Shown here: in pieces, positions 33,342 to 39,301 of the stretch
Layout of the letters: every line of letters starts with the position of its first letter
Position numbering within the stretch: position 1 is the stretch's first letter
Virus record (IMG/VR): IMGVR_UViG_3300030106_001791
Span: 1-39,301 of that record
Source: a virus
DNA length: 39,301 bases
Strand: one strand, 5' to 3'
Notes under the pieces: generated by a model
Databases searched by the model: none
Told to the model about the DNA's origin: nothing
The model's input: the letters and a program-made list of their open reading frames with translations, nothing else
Position numbers and translations under genes: made by a program

Positions 33342-34124
33342 ATGCCAGAACCAATCACTATTACTGACGAAGGCAAGCCTTCTTTGTCCGAAGATAATCA
33401 AGCTGCATTAGAAGAACTAAAGCAAGCTGAAGCAGATCTTGAAAAAGAAAATGCTATTGCCGAGGAGGATCAATTAATTGGAGGCGAGTTTCAATCTCAA
33501 GAAGATTTGCTTGCTGCTTACCAGGAATTAAAAACAAAACAAGAACAGGTTGACGCTCCAGGGGAACCGCAAACTGCTCAACAAATTTACGGAGAGACAG
33601 TTGGTAATAGGCTTGAAGAAGCTGGAGTTAACTATTCAAAGATAAATGAATATTGGCAACAGAATGGAGAGATTACAGACAAGCATTACAAAGAGCTAGA
33701 GAAAGCTGGCTTTCCTAAAACATTAATAGATACACATTTAAATGGTTTAAGGAACGAAGCTACTGTATTAGAGTCTGACCTTACAGCTATTAAGGATACA
33801 TACGGAGGCGAAGATGCTTTTACTGCTATGCAGTATTGGGCTAGAGATAACCTAACTGATGCAGAAAAGAACGCTTACTCCAATGGTATTAATAGTGGAA
33901 ACTTAGAGACAGTAAAGCTAACTGTTGCTGGACTTCATGCCAGGTACAGTAATGCTGTAGGTAGTGAACCTAATCTTATATCTGGTAAAGCTGCTACTTA
34001 CTCAAGCGATAAGTTCGAGAGTACTGCTCAACTAGAGGAAGCAATGAATGATCCTAAGTACAAAAAAGATCCAGCCTTTAGAGCTAAGGTAGAGGAAAAG
34101 CTAAGCAGAAGTAGTATCTTCTGA
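33342..34124 (+). CDS. Scaffolding (capsid assembly) protein (T7 gp9-like)
   Basis: The 260-residue, acidic, helical protein (MPEPITITDEGKPSLSEDNQ; EELKQAEADLEKENAIAEED) follows the portal gene, as gp9 does in T7 (307). It guides capsid shell assembly and is lost on maturation. The C-terminal part (EEAMNDPKYKKDPAFRAKVE, then EKLSRSSIF) is typical for T7-like scaffolds, where it contacts the shell. It ends the rightward unit and overlaps the last leftward gene by 24 nt tail-to-tail. Its partner, the capsid protein, is encoded in the opposite unit at 16935-17921. Confidence 0.9.
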   Translation: MPEPITITDEGKPSLSEDNQAALEELKQAEADLEKENAIAEEDQLIGGEFQSQEDLLAAYQELKTKQEQVDAPGEPQTAQQIYGETVGNRLEEAGVNYSKINEYWQQNGEITDKHYKELEKAGFPKTLIDTHLNGLRNEATVLESDLTAIKDTYGGEDAFTAMQYWARDNLTDAEKNAYSNGINSGNLETVKLTVAGLHARYSNAVGSEPNLISGKAATYSSDKFESTAQLEEAMNDPKYKKDPAFRAKVEEKLSRSSIF

Positions 34125-34265
34125 TGCTGCTTTCCTGTCTTTAATTATTGCTTGTATTTCAGTAAACCTGGTCTTGCATTGATCTACAACTCTTTGCGCT
34201 TCGTTATGTCTTTCAACTACTTCTTTTAATTCAGTTTGTAGTTCTTCGTCAGTTGGTCTAGGCAT
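34101..34265 (-). CDS. Small coiled-coil protein (54 aa), last gene of the leftward unit
   Basis: The product begins MPRPTDEELQTELKEVVERH, continues NEAQRVVDQCKTRFTEIQAI and ends in a short Ser/Thr stretch after KDRKAASED. It is one long charged helix of heptad character. The frame overlaps the scaffold gene convergently by 24 nt. Similar short helical proteins appear, in my memory, among the late genes of marine podoviruses. No ribosome site is visible. Function unknown. Confidence 0.6.
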   Translation of the reverse strand: MPRPTDEELQTELKEVVERHNEAQRVVDQCKTRFTEIQAIIKDRKAASEDTTSA

Positions 34266-34302
34266 AAATAAAAATAATTACAGTTTCAATGTAGCACTAA
34301 TT

Positions 34303-34554
34303 TTATTTATCAGAAGTTGTACTTCCAAATTTAACAATAACTCCAAGATCGTAGGCTTGAGTTATTTGCGCTGCTTCCCCTACTGCTAACTGAATATCGT
34401 TTGCATTGCAATGTGCTGTGAGCAAGGGCAATATGTCGGCTACTGCTCTTTGCGCTCTAGCTGTTGCTGCATTTTGAATCCACTCTTTAGGATCTTTTGC
34501 AACATACTCTAAAGCTTTAACTTGTGTGTCAGTTAATGTGATTGTGTAATCCAT
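34303..34554 (-). CDS. Hypothetical late protein (83 aa)
   Basis: The protein (MDYTITLTDTQVKALEYVAK, then DPKEWIQNAATARAQRAVAD) is small and soluble. The DPKEWIQNAATARA segment recalls short proteins encoded near tail-fibre genes in marine phages. It starts 6 nt after the stop of the C1q-like fibre protein and is presumably co-transcribed with the fibre cluster. No function known. Confidence 0.7.
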   Translation of the reverse strand: MDYTITLTDTQVKALEYVAKDPKEWIQNAATARAQRAVADILPLLTAHCNANDIQLAVGEAAQITQAYDLGVIVKFGSTTSDK

Positions 34555-34560
34555 GATTTA

Positions 34561-35970
34561 CTAAATAAGGTGTCCTCTTACATAATACTGATTTCCTCTC
34601 CAACGAACTGCTGCTGTTGACTGTTGATATAAAACCGCATAATCATTAGCTGCCATATATATAGTTGTTGAGAAGTGACAACCCATTTCTGTGTCATCAC
34701 CTGCACGTTGATTGACAGCCATAACTCCTCTATTATTATTCATAAAGTTAGTAGAATTATCATTACTTGTTGTATTTATTTCCCAACCTATTTGACACCA
34801 ATCACCACCATGATGTGACTCGACAGAAGCTATCAATTCAAGTTGATATAACCCTGATACTGGTGCAGTAAATTTAACATAATTACCACCAGCATAACTA
34901 GGAAAACTTAAGTAACTGCTACCATGATCTATTGTTTTACTAGAAAACATAGGTATGGGTGAGTAATAAGTAACATCATAAGTTGTAATACCAGAACCAT
35001 GATTAGTACCATAGCCTTCATCACTCCTGGTACCCATTACATGAAAACCTACATAAGTAGATGCTGATTGATAACCTGTTACTTTTGTTCCGTAACTGGT
35101 AGTTTCAAATCGTTTAGTATTATTTCCGTATATTTCTGAATATCCACCATTTATAAATTTAGCGTAATCAATAGAACCAGTAGGATCTCCTAATTGAATA
35201 GTTGCGTTACTTTGAATCCTTAAATTTCCAGTTCCGTTATCTTTAATATAAGAGTGACTACCATCGTGATAAATCTGTAAATCTTCACTATTTCCAGCAG
35301 TAAACTTACAATTATCTTTTGCAACAAAGTTGTTATTATGATTTTCTAAATCACCATAAACCCTTACTCCTCCGCTTTGTGTCAGAAGCTTTTGACTCCC
35401 TGCGTGCCACAAACTCAATGCTCCACCAGCTTGAGCTTGAAGCATATTATCTCCAGTATCATTATTAACTATTTGAAAATATGAGTTAGCTTTTATTTTG
35501 TTCTGTAAACTTCCACTTCCAGTATAAATAAGTTGACCATGACTACCATGATATTTAATCAGCAATTCATTACTATCGCCAAAGTTAACAGCGTGTGATG
35601 TATCTAAACTTATTTCAAAACTGTTTGTATCTAAGTTACCGCCTAGCTGTGGAGTTGTATCTGCAACTAAGTCTGTACTTACAGTTTCAAACGTAGGATC
35701 TGCTCCATTGTTTGCTCGTAAGAATTTACCATTATTATTGCTATCACCATGAGGTAGCTTTGCCAGGGTCACAGCTCCGTCAGCTATTTCATTAACTGTT
35801 ACTGCGTTGTTTACTATTTGTGCAGTATTAACGACAGCACCACTAAATAAATTACTATTATTAATACATCCAGCAGCTAGTTCACTAGATTCTATTTGAT
35901 TGGCTGGTATCTTTGCTTTTGTTATAGCATCATCTTTGACACCATCTGTTGATACTTTTGTTAATCCCAT
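34561..35970 (-). CDS. Fibre-associated protein with C1q/TNF-like C-terminal domain
   Basis: This 469-residue structural protein has repeated short beta motifs (LLIKYHGSHGQLIYTGSG, LQIYHDGSHSYIKDNGTG, NLRIQSNATIQLG), usual in marine phage fibres. Its C-terminal 150 residues (YVKFTAPVSGLYQLELIASV, NNNRGVMAVNQRAGDDTEMG, ending NQYYVRGHLI) fit a trimeric C1q-like receptor-binding head. Residues around KLPHGDSNNNGKFLRANNGA repeat a segment of the main tail fibre almost exactly. Together these point to a second receptor-binding protein or a distal fibre subunit. No ribosome site is evident. Confidence 0.8.
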   Translation of the reverse strand: MGLTKVSTDGVKDDAITKAKIPANQIESSELAAGCINNSNLFSGAVVNTAQIVNNAVTVNEIADGAVTLAKLPHGDSNNNGKFLRANNGADPTFETVSTDLVADTTPQLGGNLDTNSFEISLDTSHAVNFGDSNELLIKYHGSHGQLIYTGSGSLQNKIKANSYFQIVNNDTGDNMLQAQAGGALSLWHAGSQKLLTQSGGVRVYGDLENHNNNFVAKDNCKFTAGNSEDLQIYHDGSHSYIKDNGTGNLRIQSNATIQLGDPTGSIDYAKFINGGYSEIYGNNTKRFETTSYGTKVTGYQSASTYVGFHVMGTRSDEGYGTNHGSGITTYDVTYYSPIPMFSSKTIDHGSSYLSFPSYAGGNYVKFTAPVSGLYQLELIASVESHHGGDWCQIGWEINTTSNDNSTNFMNNNRGVMAVNQRAGDDTEMGCHFSTTIYMAANDYAVLYQQSTAAVRWRGNQYYVRGHLI

Positions 35971-35972
35971 GG

Positions 35973-36257
35973 TTAGCTAGGTTTTGGGTACTTGTTTTTG
36001 ACAGGATCGACTATATCTGTCTTCCATTTGTCTACACCATTATGGTATATGTAATCAAGCTGTGTACCCCAATCTGGATATTCGTCTTTTCTTTTACCTT
36101 TGTATTCTTGTTTAGTAAATTCTGTATCTACTGCACTTAAATCAATAGAAATTTCATTACCGTTTATATCTTTAACAATAAACGATCCATCACTTTTTCC
36201 TTCAACATATGTTGCATTGTTATAAAGTTGATAAATAATATTATATTTAGTAGTCAT
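35973..36257 (-). CDS. Small fibre-cluster protein, assembly-factor candidate (94 aa)
   Basis: The protein (MTTKYNIIYQLYNNATYVEG) ends with a YPDWGTQLDYIYHNGVDKWK stretch and KNKYPKP. A Y-P-x2-x2-QLDxIYHxGxxxWK pattern recurs in small proteins next to phage tail fibres, some acting as assembly chaperones. GGAG precedes the start by 8 nt. It overlaps the preceding fibre-associated gene by 4 nt (ATGA). The chaperone role is inferred from context. Confidence 0.7.
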   Translation of the reverse strand: MTTKYNIIYQLYNNATYVEGKSDGSFIVKDINGNEISIDLSAVDTEFTKQEYKGKRKDEYPDWGTQLDYIYHNGVDKWKTDIVDPVKNKYPKPS

Positions 36258-36718
36258 GCTGCCATCTCCATTAATGTAAGTGAAGACCCACCTATTGACA
36301 TATTTTGAGAATTAGAATGATTAAATATAATATTATAGCTTCCGTTAGTTCTTTGACCAGTAACAGAATACGTTATAGATGAAGTAGAGCCAGCTACGTC
36401 TATGTAGTTAGCATTTGGACTTGATGAGTCACCATTACTTGCATCTTCGATTCCTATATAACTAGCAACTGTATAAAGAGCAGATCCACCTTTTCGTATC
36501 CACATATTCCAATAGGTATCAGAAGATCTAGAGCCACAACCATTACAACTTACTATAATCATAATTCTGCTTGATGTTGCTTTAGGAGTTATAGCTAGTG
36601 TCATTAAATCTCTACTATTATTATCATTCCATTCAATTTGACTGTTATAGTTACTTTGAACTGTTTGAATTATTCTTCCAGAATTGGAGTTAGAACCATC
36701 GCCATAATAAATAGCCAT
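36254..36718 (-). CDS. Fibre-cluster structural protein (154 aa)
   Basis: The product begins MAIYYGDGSNSNSGRIIQTV, a motif seen at the start of distal fibre or receptor-binding proteins in marine phages. It is beta-rich with many Ser/Asn (SDTYWNMWIRKGGSALY, TGQRTNGSYNIIFNHSNSQ) and ends in a hydrophobic stretch. It is probably a small trimeric jelly-roll tip. A strong GGAGG lies 7 nt before the ATG, which overlaps the tail-fibre stop (TAATG). Confidence 0.72.
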   Translation of the reverse strand: MAIYYGDGSNSNSGRIIQTVQSNYNSQIEWNDNNSRDLMTLAITPKATSSRIMIIVSCNGCGSRSSDTYWNMWIRKGGSALYTVASYIGIEDASNGDSSSPNANYIDVAGSTSSITYSVTGQRTNGSYNIIFNHSNSQNMSIGGSSLTLMEMAA

Positions 36719-39301
36719 TATGATACCTCCGTTAAAGCAAACTTATACTTCTTGCCATTGCGTTTGTTCACTAAGAAAAGATCTTCTGCTCCTTCTTGTA
36801 TAGTATAACTTCCCCAAGTTCCGTCAACGTCATTAGCACCACCTTCGTTAGATAAGTTAAGGTCATTGGTGTAGATGTTTCTCCAACGATATGAGTTAGT
36901 ACCTAAATCGTAAGTATTATTAGTTCCGGGTCTAAAGTGTCCATTTGCACCATCAAAAATAGCTTTTATCGAACCATTTGTGCTAAAAGCCATAGAACAG
37001 GTTGAAGCCGGATTATCAGTACGAATGTGTAAGTTACCAGTAGTATCATGCTCGATAGTAGCAAAGTCACCACCAGAACCATCACCATTAGAATCACCGT
37101 CTAAAGTTATTTTTACACCACCACCATTAGTCGAGCCAAGAAGAAGATTAGTAGCTCCTGATTGTTGAATAGCAACATACTTTGCTTCTATATTTCCGTT
37201 TGTATTGAGGTGAATGTTTGTATTACTAGGCCCACCGCCTTGGTTAGAACCAGTTAAACCGTTTCCAAGATATAAACCATCACCACGGAATACATACTTA
37301 ATACCGTTACTATTAGCCATTGAAGCCATATAATTAGTTTCAGTATTGCTTGGATATGTATGGTTTACGTTTGCTGTGTAGTTTAAATATGTACCATCAT
37401 AGGTAAAGTTTGCTTCACCATTTAAAGTTGTGCCACCTTCGCCTGTCATGACTCTGTTGGCTGCGTTGTTGTTTATTGTTGTACTTGTAATTCCAGTAAG
37501 GTTTGATCCATCTATTGCAGGTAATGTTGCAGGGAATCTAGCGTCAGGTATTGTTCCAGATGTTAAATTAGATGCACTTAAATTAGTAAGGTCTATAGTT
37601 TCAAAGCTTGGGTCAGCACCATTATTAGCTCTTAAAAACTTTCCATTACTATTGCTATCGCCATGCAATAACTTATCTAAAGTAACTGCTTGATCTGCCA
37701 ACTTAGCAGTTTGAACTGATCCGTTTTGTAGGATCGCACTTGTTACTGTGTTGTTACTTGGAGTTCCAATATTTACTGTAGAACCCATTACTATTATGAA
37801 TACATCTGATCCACTAGGAGGTGCAGCAGATAGTTTTACAGTACTGCCAGATAAAGCAAAACCCTCTGAAGGTGTAGATGTACCAGCATTAGGTTTTTGT
37901 ACAACACCATTAATACTAAGGATTATCTGCTGAGCATTTGTTGGTGCATTACTTACAGTAAAGTCAGTTCTACTTCCGTCAAACGACTCACTAAATGTAG
38001 AGATAAAGAAGTTACCAATACTTTGTGCTTCTTCAAAAGCACCTGACGTTGCATTATATACTAATAACTTTTGAGTAGATGTATTAAATATTAGATCCCC
38101 TGCATCATTATCACTTGTAGGGTTTGATGATACAACTCTGTATCTATTTCCAAAGTCATTTATATCATTACTAAGTTGCTCTACATCAGCTTCTTTTGCT
38201 AATAGCTTATGGTAAGTATAAGTTTGACTAGAGCCTGTAGAACTGACCATAAGGCCAAGACCAGCAGCCATTGTCTTACTTTGTAAGCTAGAAGGAAAAC
38301 CATTAATAGTTACGTTATCTGATCCATTACCTGTTGTTCTTGCGTTTGTAGCAACACCACTTCCATTGACTACAAGACCCTCTATATCTGAAATACTGAT
38401 AACTACACCAGATGAAGGTTGTGAAGTAGGAAAGCTATCTTCATTAGCTATAACTTCAAGACCACCAATAGGTGCTATTTGCGCAGCTACATAATCTACA
38501 ACTGCGCCAGATGTAGGAAATTTAGTGTCGTCATCAGTTATAGTTGTCTGCTTTGCCATGCCATCTATTTGGTTTAAGTCGGCAATGTCAGAAGTAAGTG
38601 CGGTACTGTCAGCCAACTTAGAAGCTGTGCCTGACTGCATACCAGCAAGAGTTGATAGCTCTGCATCTGCAATTTCAGAAACCCCTACTGAATTTGCTTG
38701 TAGGTGTTCTGATCCGATAGCATTGTCAGCTATTTTTGTAGCATCCACGCAATCAGCAGATAAATGAGAAGTGTCCACACTTCCGTCAACTAGTTCACTA
38801 CTGTCAACTGAGTTTGCTTGTAAATGTTCTGATCCAATAGAGTTGTCGGCTATGTTATCTCCGTCCACACAATCGTTGGATAAGTGTGAATGATCTATAC
38901 TTCCATCAATTAATTCACTACTGTCAACTGAATTTGCTGCAAGCTCAGAACTCGTTACTGAATCCGCTGCAAGATGACTAGCATCTAAAGGACTTCCAGC
39001 TATAAGTGCTTTTATTTCTGATATTGTTTGATCGGTAGTCGCATTTGCTTCAATGGCATTTAGCTTTGCAAGTAAGGCATCAGTAAAAGCATTGGTATTA
39101 TTTTCCGCTTCATATAACGATTTTATTTCTGATCCTGTCTGATCGTCTTTAGCTGACGTTTCAATTGTATCTAGCTTTGTACCATCAGCAGATACATCCC
39201 TTCCATCAACAGTTCCAGATGTAGCAATATTCTGACTGCCAAAATTAGGAGATATTTTAGTTCCAGCTATAGCTGCACTTGCGTTTACATCAGCATTAAC
39301 A
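36718..39301 (-). CDS. Tail fibre protein, C-terminal part (gene enters from the window end)
   Basis: The frame is open from 39301 to the TAA at 36718-36720 and joins in phase with the N-terminal part at 1-639. A GTG at 38868 is not a credible start because the coding sequence continues far upstream. The stalk has helical repeats (DQTGSEIKSLYEAENNTNAF), then two 40-residue SVDSSEL..GSEHLQA repeats, then a segment with DFTVSNAPTNAQQIILSING and a KLLHGDSNSNGKFLRANNGA segment. The end (TYDLGTNSYRWRNIYTNDL, then YTIQEGAEDLFLVNKRNGKK) is a common marine phage fibre ending. The distal part should bind the host receptor. Confidence 0.92.
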   Translation of the reverse strand, partial: VNADVNASAAIAGTKISPNFGSQNIATSGTVDGRDVSADGTKLDTIETSAKDDQTGSEIKSLYEAENNTNAFTDALLAKLNAIEANATTDQTISEIKALIAGSPLDASHLAADSVTSSELAANSVDSSELIDGSIDHSHLSNDCVDGDNIADNSIGSEHLQANSVDSSELVDGSVDTSHLSADCVDATKIADNAIGSEHLQANSVGVSEIADAELSTLAGMQSGTASKLADSTALTSDIADLNQIDGMAKQTTITDDDTKFPTSGAVVDYVAAQIAPIGGLEVIANEDSFPTSQPSSGVVISISDIEGLVVNGSGVATNARTTGNGSDNVTINGFPSSLQSKTMAAGLGLMVSSTGSSQTYTYHKLLAKEADVEQLSNDINDFGNRYRVVSSNPTSDNDAGDLIFNTSTQKLLVYNATSGAFEEAQSIGNFFISTFSESFDGSRTDFTVSNAPTNAQQIILSINGVVQKPNAGTSTPSEGFALSGSTVKLSAAPPSGSDVFIIVMGSTVNIGTPSNNTVTSAILQNGSVQTAKLADQAVTLDKLLHGDSNSNGKFLRANNGADPSFETIDLTNLSASNLTSGTIPDARFPATLPAIDGSNLTGITSTTINNNAANRVMTGEGGTTLNGEANFTYDGTYLNYTANVNHTYPSNTETNYMASMANSNGIKYVFRGDGLYLGNGLTGSNQGGGPSNTNIHLNTNGNIEAKYVAIQQSGATNLLLGSTNGGGVKITLDGDSNGDGSGGDFATIEHDTTGNLHIRTDNPASTCSMAFSTNGSIKAIFDGANGHFRPGTNNTYDLGTNSYRWRNIYTNDLNLSNEGGANDVDGTWGSYTIQEGAEDLFLVNKRNGKKYKFALTEVS
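38695..38934 (-). repeat. Two imperfect 120-bp tandem repeats in the tail-fibre stalk
   Basis: Copy one (38815-38934) encodes NSVDSSELIDGSIDHSHLSN and a half ending GSEHLQA. Copy two (38695-38814) encodes NSVDSSELVDGSVDTSHLSA and the same ending. A partial third copy (NSVGVSEIAD) follows. Such repeats lengthen the coiled stalk and can change copy number by recombination. Confidence 0.75.
39169..39301. repeat. Right copy of the 133-bp window-end direct repeat
   Basis: Same sequence as 1-133 except T39246 for C78, which changes one fibre codon from Asp (left copy) to Asn. The difference may be a population polymorphism or a sequencing error. Confidence 0.85.

Noticed and set aside
36718-38868. 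Separate 716-residue gene starting at GTG 38868
   Set aside because: The frame is open upstream to the window end and joins the N-terminal tail-fibre coding at 1-639 in phase, with a repeat unit spanning the GTG.

Overview
This window is an essentially complete genome of a lytic T7-like podovirus (Autographiviridae type) with low G+C, most probably from the ocean. It encodes a single-subunit RNA polymerase, ssDNA-binding protein, endonuclease I, primase-helicase, 5'-3' exonuclease, portal, scaffold, capsid, tail tubes A and B, internal core proteins, tail fibre and both terminase subunits. Many small accessory proteins resemble families I associate with marine cyanophages and pelagiphages, so a marine picocyanobacterial or SAR11-like host is my best guess. 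No gene identifies the host. Bases 1-133 repeat at 39169-39301 with one mismatch and in the same reading frame. The contig therefore looks like a circularised assembly of about 39,168 bp opened inside the tail-fibre gene.

Layout. A 545-bp non-coding region (22176-22720) separates two divergent transcription units. The plus unit (22721-34124) holds early small genes with an ArdA-like antirestriction protein, a ribbon-helix-helix protein, RNA polymerase, SSB, endonuclease I, primase-helicase, exonuclease, small virion proteins, portal and scaffold. The minus unit runs from 22175 down through position 1 and round to 34101. It holds the terminase subunits, a membrane/secreted (possible lysis) cluster, capsid, tail tubes A and B, gp13-, gp14- and gp15-like core proteins, a 2889-residue gp16-like protein, the tail fibre, three fibre-associated proteins and two small genes. 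The two units converge with a 24-bp overlap at 34101-34124. A few small genes lie against the local direction (18034-18516, 19643-19998, 30828-30974).

What is unusual. (1) Relative to T7, genes 10-17 are inverted, so scaffold and capsid lie in opposite transcription units about 16 kb apart. (2) No DNA polymerase gene is visible; the primase-helicase and exonuclease genes abut where T7 gene 5 would lie, and the primase-helicase lacks the acidic tail that docks on the polymerase in T7. (3) The largest internal virion protein appears to carry ParB-like, HExxH-peptidase-like and ADP-ribosyltransferase-like segments. (4) An ArdA-like DNA mimic occupies the early position that Ocr holds in T7. (5) The pentamer CCWGG is several-fold over-represented across the genome but absent from the tail-fibre module. 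(6) Several early genes appear to start at TTG with good Shine-Dalgarno sequences. No integrase, tRNA, photosynthesis gene, nucleotide-metabolism gene or recognisable endolysin was seen.

How the parts work together. Host polymerase presumably transcribes the early plus genes, ArdA would blunt type I restriction, and the phage polymerase would then transcribe both arms. Replication would use phage primase-helicase, SSB and nucleases with a polymerase from elsewhere. Virion proteins come from both arms, and terminase packages DNA whose physical ends may lie in the 545-bp intergenic region.
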